DNA from: Pseudomonadota bacterium
GTDB lineage: Bacteria; Pseudomonadota; Alphaproteobacteria; Acetobacterales; Acetobacteraceae
DNA length: 33,731 nt
Direction: 5' to 3'
Assembly: GCA_021780035.1 (NCBI GenBank)
Contig: JAJXZO010000207.1
Coordinates: forward strand, 1 to 33,731
The notes under the pieces: generated by a model
Told to the model about the DNA's origin: nothing
Databases searched by the model: none
Seen by the model: the letters and a program-made list of their open reading frames with translations, nothing else
Shown here: positions 1 through 6,878 of the stretch, in pieces
Position numbering within the stretch: position 1 is the first letter of the stretch
Layout of the letters: every line of letters starts with the position of its first letter
Program-made: the position numbers and the translations under genes

Positions 1-591
1 GTAGACGGAGAAAAACCCGGGCGAGTGGCCGGAAAGCCGGTTCAGGGCCACCATGCGCACCCAGTCGGCGGCGGGCGCGGGGATGGCATCGGGCGGGGCG
101 GTGCGGCCGAGCCAGGATTTCAGCGCCAAGATCTGCCGCAGCGTATCGGCGCTGTAGAAGGCGAGCAGCTCCTCGTCCTCGCTTTCGCCCCGCTCCCAGT
201 CGATGCCGGCGAGGGTTCGGGCGATTTCCCCGGGCGTCACGGCGCGAAGCCGCGGGCGCGTGAGCAGCACGGAGAGCGGGTTGATGTCGTTGCCCGCCGC
301 GCGCCTTCCGTGCAGCGCGGCTTCGATGGGCGTGGTGCCGCGGCCCATGAACGGGTCGTAGACGAGATCGCCTGGCCGGGTGAGGCGGGCGATGAAGAAC
401 GCCGGAAGCTGCGGCTTGAAGCAGGCGCGGTAGCTGATTTCGTGCAAGGCGTGCGCCTGGCGCTGCCGCGAGGTCCAGAACTCGTTGACATGGTAGGGGA
501 TTCCCTCGTCCTCGAAGGCGAGGGTGGCCTGTCCGAAGCCCTGGAAGCGGCGGACGGTTTCCTCGAAGGAGCGGTCGGGCGAGTCGGCCAT
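1..591 (-). CDS. DNA methyltransferase (N4/N6 type), C-terminus beyond window
   Basis: The reading frame is open from the window edge to an ATG at 591, with an in-frame TAG only three codons upstream (601-603), so the start is well fixed. The 197 visible residues begin MADSPDRSFEE. At about residues 78-100 they contain DPFMGRGTTPIEAAL followed by GNDINPLS. This is the SAM-binding motif I (DPFxGxGTT) and following acidic loop of amino-methyltransferases acting on adenine N6 or cytosine N4. No DPPY-type catalytic motif appears in the visible part, so it must lie beyond the edge, implying the order motif I then motif IV. No restriction enzyme is visible, but the gene continues off the window, so an orphan status cannot be judged. 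It lies 38 bp downstream of the amino-acid ABC operon on the same strand. The family is fairly certain; target base and sequence are unknown. Confidence 0.8.
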   Translation of the reverse strand, partial: MADSPDRSFEETVRRFQGFGQATLAFEDEGIPYHVNEFWTSRQRQAHALHEISYRACFKPQLPAFFIARLTRPGDLVYDPFMGRGTTPIEAALHGRRAAGNDINPLSVLLTRPRLRAVTPGEIARTLAGIDWERGESEDEELLAFYSADTLRQILALKSWLGRTAPPDAIPAPAADWVRMVALNRLSGHSPGFFSVY

Positions 592-629
592 GCCGCGATG
601 CTAGCGCAGCGCGCGGCCGGGCGAACCCC

Positions 630-1415
630 TCAGCGGTTCAGGTGCCGCTGCACGAACTGCCGGCAGCGCTCGCTTTCCGGGTTGCGGAAGATGCGCGAGG
701 GCGGGCCCTCCTCCTCGATGCCGCCGTCGTGCAGGAAGATGGTGCGGGTGGAGACCTCGGCGGCGAACGCCATCTCGTGCGTGACGATCAGCATGGTGCG
801 GCCCTCCTCGGCGAGGCCGCGGATCACCAGCAGCACCTCGCCCACCAGTTCGGGGTCGAGCGCGGAGGTGGGTTCGTCGAACAGCAGCGCGCGGGGGCGC
901 ATGGCCAGCGCGCGGGCGATGGCGGCGCGCTGCTGCTGGCCGCCGGAAAGCTGCGCGGGCCAGACGTGGCGCTTGTCCGCCAGCCCCACTTTTTCCAGCA
1001 GCGCCTCCGCCTCGGCCACCGCCTCGGCGCGCGGACGGCGCTGCACGTGGATCGGTGCTTCGACGACGTTCTGCAGCACCGTCATGTGCTGCCAGAGATT
1101 GAAGCTCTGGAAGACGAAGCCGAGGGAGGCGCGGAGCCGGTTCACCTGCGCGGCGTCGACGGGCTGGCGCCTGCCGCGGTGCTGGATGAGGCGCACCACC
1201 TCGCCGGCGATCGCCACCTCGCCCTGTTCCGGCACCTCGAGCAGCGGAATGCAGCGGAGCAGCGTGCTTTTGCCCGAGCCGGAGGCGCCGATGATGGAGA
1301 TCACCTCGCCGGTGGCGGCGGTAAGGTTCACGCCCTTCAGCACCTCGAGGTCGCCGAAGCGCTTGTGCAGGTTGCGCACGGCGACGGCGCTGGCGGCGAT
1401 GGCGGTGTCGTCCAT
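630..1415 (-). CDS. Polar amino-acid ABC transporter ATP-binding protein (HisP/OccP type)
   Basis: The 261-residue ATPase of a type I importer energises uptake of polar amino acids at the inner membrane. Visible motifs are the Walker A GASGSGKST (about residues 38-46), a Q-loop (FVFQSFNLW), the ABC signature LSGGQQQR, Walker B ALLFDEPTSALD and the switch histidine in IVTHEM. The FNLWQHMTVLQNV stretch and the overall length are typical of the HisP/GlnQ/OccP subfamily rather than sugar or metal ATPases. The ATG at 1415 overlaps the stop of the permease by one base (TGATG), so the gene is translationally coupled. It is the last gene of a four-gene unit: binding protein, permease, permease, ATPase. 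Confidence 0.93.
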   Translation of the reverse strand: MDDTAIAASAVAVRNLHKRFGDLEVLKGVNLTAATGEVISIIGASGSGKSTLLRCIPLLEVPEQGEVAIAGEVVRLIQHRGRRQPVDAAQVNRLRASLGFVFQSFNLWQHMTVLQNVVEAPIHVQRRPRAEAVAEAEALLEKVGLADKRHVWPAQLSGGQQQRAAIARALAMRPRALLFDEPTSALDPELVGEVLLVIRGLAEEGRTMLIVTHEMAFAAEVSTRTIFLHDGGIEEEGPPSRIFRNPESERCRQFVQRHLNR

Positions 1416-2107
1416 CAGTGCGCCGCCTGCCCGAGCTGCGGATTGAGGCGGCGTTCCAGGGCGCCGATCCCTCGCGTCAACAGGAAGTTCAGCACAAGAT
1501 AGATCGTTCCCGCGCACAGGAATACCTCGATCGCCCGATAGGTTTCGGAAATGATGGCGTAGGCGATGCCGGTGACCTCCATCAGCGTGATGATGCTGGC
1601 CAGCGACGTGGACTTCACCATGATCACCATCTCGTTGCCGTAGGCCGGCAGCGCCTGGCGCATGGCAATGGGCAGGACGATGCGCCGGTAGCGGGTGAGC
1701 GCCGTCATGCCGGCCACCCGCGCCGCCTCCACCGCGCCGGAAGGCACCGAATTCAACCCGCCGCGGACGATCTCCGATCCGTAGGCGGCGGTATTCAGCG
1801 ACAGCGCCAGGATGGCGCACCACCACGGCTGGCGCAGCAGGTCCCAGGCGATGCTGTTCCGCACCCACGAGAACTGGCCGAGCCCGTAGTAGATCATGAA
1901 GATCTGCAGCAGGAGCGGCGTGCCGCGCAGGACGAACACGTAGGCGCGCACCAGCGGCTCGGCGATGCGCGAGCCTGCCCGCAGCACCGCGAGGGCGATC
2001 GCCAGCGCCATGCCGCAAGCGACTGAGACGACGGCAAGCGCGATGGTGAGGGGCACGCCCACCAGCAGCCGGCGCATGGTGTCGGCGAGGAAATCGATCT
2101 CGGTCAT
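1415..2107 (-). CDS. Polar amino-acid ABC transporter permease (HisM type)
   Basis: This 230-residue inner-membrane permease begins MTEIDFLADTMRRLL. It has about five hydrophobic segments and the conserved cytoplasmic EAA loop (VEAARVAGMTALTRYRRIVLP), which docks onto the ATPase. The PF00528-type features RGTPLLLQIFMIYYGLGQ and the late SLASIITLMEVTG segment are characteristic of the HisM/GlnP/OccM subfamily of polar amino-acid importers. The ATG at 2107 overlaps the stop of the preceding permease by 4 bp (ATGA). Together with the adjacent paralogous permease it should form the heterodimeric channel. Confidence 0.92.
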   Translation of the reverse strand: MTEIDFLADTMRRLLVGVPLTIALAVVSVACGMALAIALAVLRAGSRIAEPLVRAYVFVLRGTPLLLQIFMIYYGLGQFSWVRNSIAWDLLRQPWWCAILALSLNTAAYGSEIVRGGLNSVPSGAVEAARVAGMTALTRYRRIVLPIAMRQALPAYGNEMVIMVKSTSLASIITLMEVTGIAYAIISETYRAIEVFLCAGTIYLVLNFLLTRGIGALERRLNPQLGQAAH

Positions 2108-2817
2108 GCGCGCCTCTGCCCGCGGGCGCTGTGCGCCTCGGCCAGCCGCAGGAATCCCCCCGAGGCGGTGGTGAGCACGAGGTAGAGGGTGAAGCCGGCG
2201 AGGTAGAAGACGAACGGCTGGCCGCTGGAGCCGGCGCCGATATGCACCTGCCGCATCAGTTCGACGAGGCCGGTAACCGATATCAGCGCCGATTCCTTCA
2301 GCACCTGCTGCCACATGTTGCCGAGCCCCGGCAGCGCGTAGTGCAGGAGGCGCGGCCCGGTGATGCGGCGCAGCATCAGCATCCGGCCCATGCCGACGGC
2401 GCGCGCCGCCTCGAGTTCGCCGGTCGGGATGGCGAGGTAGGCGCCGCGCAGCACCTCGGTCTGGTAGGCGCCCGAAACGATGCCGACCGCGAGCGTGCCG
2501 ACCATGAACGGGTTGATGCCGTAGAACCCCTGCGCGCCAAGCAGATGCGCCAGCGTGCTGACGGCGCCGCTGCCGCCGAAATAGAACAGGTAGATGACGA
2601 GAAGGTCGGGAATGCCGCGCATCACCGTGGTGTAGGTGTCGGCGGCGACATGCGCCCAGCCGGCGCGCGACAGCTTCGCCCAGGCGCCGAGGATGCCGAA
2701 GCCGATGCCGGCGAGGAACGCCGCCACCGAGACGGCCAGCGTCATCAGCGTGGCCAGCAGGAGCTGGTCGCCCCAGCCCTGCTGGCCGAAGCCGAGCAAT
2801 GCGACGGAAGAGAACAC
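2104..2817 (-). CDS. Polar amino-acid ABC transporter permease (HisQ type)
   Basis: This 237-residue permease is the partner of the downstream HisM-type protein. It shows RGIPDLLVIYLFYFGG, the EAA loop LEAARAVGMGRMLMLRRITGP, and the ESALISVTGLVELMRQ segment seen in HisQ/ArtQ/OccQ proteins. The start is a GTG at 2817. An in-frame TAG at 2827-2829 sits only four codons upstream, so no longer start is possible. It begins 14 bp after the stop of the binding-protein gene. The HisQ-like part of polar amino-acid importers is a confident assignment; the substrate is not determined. Confidence 0.92.
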   Translation of the reverse strand: MFSSVALLGFGQQGWGDQLLLATLMTLAVSVAAFLAGIGFGILGAWAKLSRAGWAHVAADTYTTVMRGIPDLLVIYLFYFGGSGAVSTLAHLLGAQGFYGINPFMVGTLAVGIVSGAYQTEVLRGAYLAIPTGELEAARAVGMGRMLMLRRITGPRLLHYALPGLGNMWQQVLKESALISVTGLVELMRQVHIGAGSSGQPFVFYLAGFTLYLVLTTASGGFLRLAEAHSARGQRRA

Positions 2818-2831
2818 GCGGGCCCGCTAGA

Positions 2832-3677
2832 TTATTGCGGCACCACGTCGGTCTTGAACCACTTGAGCGACAGCTTCTTCAGTGTGCCGTCGGCCTTCGC
2901 CTCGGCCAGCCCCTTGTCGAACAGCGCCTTCAGCTCGGGGTCGGTCTTGCGCAGGCCGACGCCCGCGCCCTGCCCGAGCAGGCCGCCGACGAACAGCGGG
3001 CCGGATTCCTCCGCCTGCTTGCCCTGCGGCGTATTCAGGCTGGCGACGAAATAGGTGCTGGAGGCCATCACCAGATCCACCCGCCCGGCGTAGAGATCGA
3101 GGTCGTGTTCCTCGGTCTTGCCGTAGGTGCGGATGGTCATGATGTCCTTGAAGTACTTGTTCAGCAGGTCGGCCTGGATGGTGGAGACCTGCACGCCCAC
3201 GGTGCGGCCCTTCAGCACCGGGGTGAGCGCCTTGATCGCCGCGTCCATCTGCGCCGGGTTGTCGAGCGAGACGCGCTTGCCGGTATCGGGCATGTTGGCG
3301 AGCGGCCCCTTCTTCATCACCGCGAAGGTGCTGGGAGACTGGGTGTAGGGCGTGGAGAAGGCGATCACCTTGAGCCGCTTCGGGGTGATGCTCATGCCGT
3401 CCATGATGGCGTCGTACTTGCCGGCGAGTAGGCCGGGGATGACGCCGTTCCAGTCGGTGGCGATGAACGTGCACTCGAGATGTACCCGCGGGCAGATGTT
3501 GGCGGCGAGGTCGATCTCGAAACCGGCGAGCTTGCCGTTCGCCTGGGTGAGATTGTAGGGCGGGTAGGCGCCCTCGGTGGCGATGACCACCTTCTTCCAT
3601 TCTTTCGCCTGCGCCGCTCCGCCGAGTACGGCGCTGAGCGCGACCACGGCGGTGGCCAGCAGGGTGGACAGTTTCAC
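2832..3677 (-). CDS. Polar amino-acid ABC transporter periplasmic binding protein (HisJ/ArgT/OccT type)
   Basis: This 281-residue periplasmic solute receptor (SBP family 3, PF00497) starts with a GTG at 3677. The GTG is preceded by a near-perfect Shine-Dalgarno AAGGAGG six bases away (3684-3690 on the minus strand), which decides the start. A Sec signal peptide, MKLSTLLATAVVALSAVLGG with an AQA cleavage site, precedes KEWKK. The mature N-terminus has IATEGAYPPYNLTQANGK, GFEIDLAANIC, DWNGVIPGLLAGKYDAIMDG and MSITPKR. These match the ligand-binding stretches of lysine/arginine/ornithine, histidine and opine receptors. It heads the operon with its permeases and ATPase downstream. A basic amino acid or an arginine-derived opine is the likeliest substrate, but this is inferred from family resemblance alone. 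Confidence 0.92.
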   Translation of the reverse strand: MKLSTLLATAVVALSAVLGGAAQAKEWKKVVIATEGAYPPYNLTQANGKLAGFEIDLAANICPRVHLECTFIATDWNGVIPGLLAGKYDAIMDGMSITPKRLKVIAFSTPYTQSPSTFAVMKKGPLANMPDTGKRVSLDNPAQMDAAIKALTPVLKGRTVGVQVSTIQADLLNKYFKDIMTIRTYGKTEEHDLDLYAGRVDLVMASSTYFVASLNTPQGKQAEESGPLFVGGLLGQGAGVGLRKTDPELKALFDKGLAEAKADGTLKKLSLKWFKTDVVPQ

Positions 3678-3683
3678 GTTCGG

Positions 3684-3690
3684 CCTCCTT
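3684..3690 (-). promoter_or_regulatory. Strong Shine-Dalgarno for the GTG-started binding protein
   Basis: On the minus strand the sequence reads AAGGAGG, then a 6-nt spacer, then GTG. It is the strongest ribosome-binding site in this part of the window, which suits the high expression usual for periplasmic receptors. It supports the GTG at 3677 over any upstream ATG in the same frame. Confidence 0.8.
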
Positions 3691-3762
3691 ATGTTTTCTG
3701 GTCCCGCGGAAGCTACGGCAACGCGTGCGGTTTGCAAGCTGCCATCGGGGCGCAGGCCGGAT

Positions 3763-4614
3763 TTACTTGCCTTCGAGGCTGGCCTCGAGCGCGCGGCGGA
3801 GTTCGGGGGTGATGTCGGGCAGCACGTCGAACCACGCCTGGAACGAGGGGCGGGCCTGGTGCAGCAGCATGCCGAGCCCGTCCACCACCGGGTTGCCGCG
3901 CGCCGCCGCCGCCGCCAGCAGCGGCGTGCAGAGCGGGTTGTAGTTGAGGTCGTAGACCAGGGCATCGAGCGGCAGGGCTTCGAGCCGAAGCGGCAGCGGC
4001 GCTGCGCCGGCCATGCCGAGGCTGGTGGTGTTCACCAGCAGGCTCGCGCCCTCCAGTGCCTCCTCGCGTTCGCTCCAGGCGCAGACGCGCACCCTGGGGC
4101 CGAGGTGGGCGGCAAGTTCCTCCGCGCGCTCGCGGGTGCGGTTGACGAGACGGATCTCGACCGCGCCCTCGTCGAGCAGCGACGGCAGGATGGAGTGGGC
4201 GCTGCCGCCCGCGCCCATCACCACCACCGGCCCGGCATCGGCGCGCCAGTCGGACTTCACATCGCGCAGGTTCTGCATGAAGCCGTAGCCGTCGGTGCTG
4301 GTGCCGAAGAGCGAGCCGTCGGTGCCGACGCGGATCAGGTTCACCGCCTCCAGGCGGCGTGCCAGCGGATCAAGGTGATCGACGAGGCGCGCCGCCTCCT
4401 GCTTGTGCGGCACCGTGACGTTACAGCCGGAAAAGCCGAGCGCGATGAGCCCGCGCAGCGCCACCTCGAGCTGGCCGGGGCGGACCGGCATCGGCACGTA
4501 GTCGCCGTTGATGCCGTACTGGCGCAGCCACCAAAGATGCAGCAGGCGCGACCGGGAGTGCGCGACCGGCCAGCCGAGCAGGCCGGCGGCGCGGAACGGT
4601 TGCGGGTGGCTCAT
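3763..4614 (-). CDS. aroE: Shikimate dehydrogenase (AroE family)
   Basis: This 283-residue enzyme reduces 3-dehydroshikimate to shikimate with NADPH (fourth step of the shikimate pathway). The substrate-binding domain shows AHSRSRLLH (SxS motif, about residues 18-26), NVTVPHK with the catalytic lysine, the ExVN-like stretch LEAVNLI, and STDGYGF with the catalytic aspartate. The Rossmann part has GAGGSAHSI and VNTTSLGM, then VYDLNYNPLCTPLL and DGLGMLLHQ near the C-terminus. The usual HSxSPxxHN is here HSRSRLLHL, so the proline and asparagine are replaced. This is a small departure that might mean altered substrate (quinate-like) use. It lies 85 bp upstream of the amino-acid transporter genes on the same strand and diverges from the Rieske gene. 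An AroE-family assignment is secure; housekeeping versus catabolic role is open. Confidence 0.9.
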   Translation of the reverse strand: MSHPQPFRAAGLLGWPVAHSRSRLLHLWWLRQYGINGDYVPMPVRPGQLEVALRGLIALGFSGCNVTVPHKQEAARLVDHLDPLARRLEAVNLIRVGTDGSLFGTSTDGYGFMQNLRDVKSDWRADAGPVVVMGAGGSAHSILPSLLDEGAVEIRLVNRTRERAEELAAHLGPRVRVCAWSEREEALEGASLLVNTTSLGMAGAAPLPLRLEALPLDALVYDLNYNPLCTPLLAAAAARGNPVVDGLGMLLHQARPSFQAWFDVLPDITPELRRALEASLEGK

Positions 4615-4717
4615 GCGCGAGTGTGCCTCCAGGAACCAGGGACGATTTGCCCCCGCGACAGAACGCGCGCGGTGCGCCATCATCGGGCCCGCGACAGCGG
4701 TATCAGGATGGCAGGTT

Positions 4718-5047
4718 ATGGGCGGCGAGGTAAAGTGGCTCAGGGTTGCGGCGGCCGGAGAAGTGGCGACGGGCAGCATGAAGGCGGTGGAGGCCGGGGG
4801 GCGCGAATTCATCCTCTATCACCTGGACGACGGAAGCTGGTGCGCCTCCGACCCGTTGTGCACCCACGCCGCGGCGCGGCTGGCGGAAGGCTGGCTCGAC
4901 GGCGCCACGGTGGAATGCCCCTGGCACGGCGGCCGCTTCGATCTTCGTACCGGCGCCGGCGTGGCCGGGCCGGTGGTGGAGGATCTGCGCTTGTACGAGG
5001 TGCGCCTCGAAAGCGATGACGTGCTGGTCGGGCTTGCCGTCGTCTAG
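4718..5047 (+). CDS. Rieske [2Fe-2S] ferredoxin
   Basis: This 109-residue soluble Rieske protein carries the two ligand boxes C-T-H (about residues 50-52) and C-P-W-H (about 69-72) separated by 16 residues. These hold a 2Fe-2S cluster through two cysteines and two histidines. There is no signal peptide or membrane anchor. The length matches NirD-like or dioxygenase-type small ferredoxins that feed electrons to oxygenases or reductases. No oxygenase or reductase is adjacent. The gene stops three bases before an AbrB-family membrane protein, so the two are probably co-transcribed. The ATG at 4718 was chosen because the Rieske fold begins immediately after it (VKWLRVAAAGEV); an AGGA lies about 9 nt upstream. 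The electron partner is unknown. Confidence 0.88.
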   Translation: MGGEVKWLRVAAAGEVATGSMKAVEAGGREFILYHLDDGSWCASDPLCTHAAARLAEGWLDGATVECPWHGGRFDLRTGAGVAGPVVEDLRLYEVRLESDDVLVGLAVV

Positions 5048-5050
5048 GGG

Positions 5051-6109
5051 ATGATGCCCGCGCTCACACCCCGCCGCCTCGCGCTGCGGTGGGGCGCCCT
5101 GCTGGCGGTGTCGCTCGCCCTCACCGCCCTGCTGGAATGGCTGGACCTGCCGGCGGCGTTGCTGCTCGGGCCGATGGCGGCCGGCATCGTGCTGGCCTCC
5201 GCCTCCGCCCCGGTGGCGGTGCCGCGCCCGGCCTTCCTCGTCGGGCAGGCGGTGGTGGGCTGCCTGATGGCCTCCACCATCACCCCGGCCATCACCGACA
5301 CCCTCGCCCGTGACTGGCCGCTGTTCGGCGGCGCGGTGATCGCGGTGGTGACGGTGAGTTCCCTGCTCGGGATCGCCCTGCAGCTGCTGCGGCTGCTGCC
5401 GGGGACCACCGCCATCTGGGGCACCGCGCCGGGCGCGGCGGCGGCGATGACGCTGATGTCGGAGGCGGGCGGCGCCGACATGCGTCTCGTCGCCTTCATG
5501 CAGTATCTGCGTGTGGTGATGGTGGCGGTGACCGCCTCCACCGTGGCGAGGTTCGCCGGCGCCGGCGTCGCCATGATCGGGGCGGCGACCTGGTTTCCGC
5601 CGCTCGCCGCCGGGCCGCTCGCCACCACGCTGCTGCTGGCCGCGCTGGGCGCCGCCGGCGGCGGCCTGCTGCGCTGGACCGCCGGACCGATGCTGATCGC
5701 CTTCCTTACCGGCGGCGCGCTGCACGCGGCGGGGCTGATCGAACTGAGCCTGCCGCCCTGGCTGCTCGCGGCGAGCTACGCCATGGTGGGCTGGACCATC
5801 GGGCTTCGCTTCAACCGCGACATCCTGCGCCACGCCGCGCGGGTGCTGCCGCACATCCTCGGCGCCATCCTGCTGCTGCTCGGCACGTGCGGCGGCATCG
5901 GCCTGGCGCTGGCCCGCCTCGGGCACATCGACTGGCTGACCGCGGTGCTGGCGATGAGCCCGGGCGCCACCGATTCGGTGGCGATCATCGCCGCCTCCAC
6001 CCATGTGGACGTGCCGTTCGTGATGTCGCTGCAGACCGCCCGCTTCGTGCTGGTGATGGTGGCCGGCCCGGCGCTGGCCAAGGCGCTTACCCGCTGCGTC
6101 CGTCGCTGA
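5051..6109 (+). CDS. AbrB-family (PF05145) membrane protein
   Basis: This 352-residue hydrophobic protein has about ten predicted membrane segments in two similar halves. Visible features are LLLGPMAAGIVLA, GQAVVGCLMAST and GTAPGAAAAMTLMSEAGGADMRLVAFMQYLRV in the first half. The second half repeats the theme with GPMLIAF, YAMVGWTIGLRF and AMSPGATDSVAIIAASTHVDVPFVMSLQ. The duplicated PGA(T/A) plus 'FMQ/SLQ...R' pattern is diagnostic of the AbrB membrane family, sometimes annotated as an ammonia monooxygenase or a putative regulator. Its transport or regulatory activity is generally not established. It starts 3 bp after the Rieske gene, so coupling is likely, and its last 23 bp overlap the tail of the convergent hydrolase gene. 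Confidence 0.85.
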   Translation: MMPALTPRRLALRWGALLAVSLALTALLEWLDLPAALLLGPMAAGIVLASASAPVAVPRPAFLVGQAVVGCLMASTITPAITDTLARDWPLFGGAVIAVVTVSSLLGIALQLLRLLPGTTAIWGTAPGAAAAMTLMSEAGGADMRLVAFMQYLRVVMVAVTASTVARFAGAGVAMIGAATWFPPLAAGPLATTLLLAALGAAGGGLLRWTAGPMLIAFLTGGALHAAGLIELSLPPWLLAASYAMVGWTIGLRFNRDILRHAARVLPHILGAILLLLGTCGGIGLALARLGHIDWLTAVLAMSPGATDSVAIIAASTHVDVPFVMSLQTARFVLVMVAGPALAKALTRCVRR

Positions 6110-6878
6110 GGGAGGTGAGGAAGCCCTCCGCCACCGAGGCGAAGGCTTCCGGCTGGTCGGCGTGCAGCCAGTGGCCGGCGTCCTTCAGGGTGAGAAAGCG
6201 GGCGGCGGGGAACAGCGCGCGGATGGCCGGGCGGTATTCCTCGCGCAGCAGATCGGACCGCGCCCCGGCGACGAACAGCGCCGGACCCGCATAGGGCGCG
6301 GCCTCCACCACGGGCCAGTCGAGCAGCGTCGGCAGGGCGGCGGCGATGGCGGGCAGGCCGATCCGCCAGTGCGGGTGGGCGCCGAGGCAGAGGTTCTGCA
6401 GCAGCAGCCCGCGCACCTCCGCGGAGGCGACGGCGGCCAGCGCCGCGTCGGCTTCGGCGCGCGTGAGCGAGGGGGCGAGCGGCAGAGCCGTCATCGCCGC
6501 CGCGATGGCCGTGGTGGCGGCGGTGAAGGCGGGCGGGTAGCGCACCGGGGCGATATCGGCCACGAGCAGCCCGTGCACGGCGCCCGGTGCCTCGAGGGTG
6601 GCCATCATCGCCACCTTGCCGCCCATGGAGTGGCCGAGCAGCGCGCAGGGCAGGGCGGCACGCTCGCGCAGGGTTTCCAGCACGTCCTCGGCCATCGCCT
6701 TGTAGCTCATGGCGGCCGCGTGCGGGCTGTGCCCGTGGTTGCGCAGGTCGAGCGCGATAACCCGCGCCCGCGCGGCGAGGCGGCGGGCGAGCGTGCCGAA
6801 ATTCGCTCCCTGGCCGAACAGCCCATGCAGCAGCGCCACCGGGGCGCCGCCGCCCTGTTCCACGGCGCGCAGGATCAT
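6087..6878 (-). CDS. Alpha/beta-fold hydrolase (YbfF-like esterase)
   Basis: This 263-residue cytoplasmic hydrolase has the oxyanion segment LLHGLFGQGANFG (about residues 16-28), DLRNHGHSP, and the nucleophile elbow GHSMGG (serine about residue 98). A late FVAGARSDLL supplies the acidic region, and DAGHWLHADQP contains the catalytic histidine. The DLRNHGxS and GHSMGGKVAM combination is typical of YbfF-type esterases and related acyl-ester hydrolases. The ATG at 6878 overlaps the stop of the quinone oxidoreductase gene by 4 bp (ATGA), so it is the last gene of the zwf unit. The last 23 bp overlap the convergent AbrB-family gene. The natural substrate is unknown. Confidence 0.87.
   Translation of the reverse strand: MILRAVEQGGGAPVALLHGLFGQGANFGTLARRLAARARVIALDLRNHGHSPHAAAMSYKAMAEDVLETLRERAALPCALLGHSMGGKVAMMATLEAPGAVHGLLVADIAPVRYPPAFTAATTAIAAAMTALPLAPSLTRAEADAALAAVASAEVRGLLLQNLCLGAHPHWRIGLPAIAAALPTLLDWPVVEAAPYAGPALFVAGARSDLLREEYRPAIRALFPAARFLTLKDAGHWLHADQPEAFASVAEGFLTSLSDGRSG

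Noticed and set aside
25-1446. Plus-strand frame of 473 codons over the methyltransferase and ABC ATPase
   Set aside because: The opposite strand encodes proteins with clear catalytic motifs; this frame has none.
4703-6004. Minus-strand frame of 433 codons over the Rieske and AbrB genes
   Set aside because: It is Gln/His/Gly/Arg-rich without any domain and opposes real genes.
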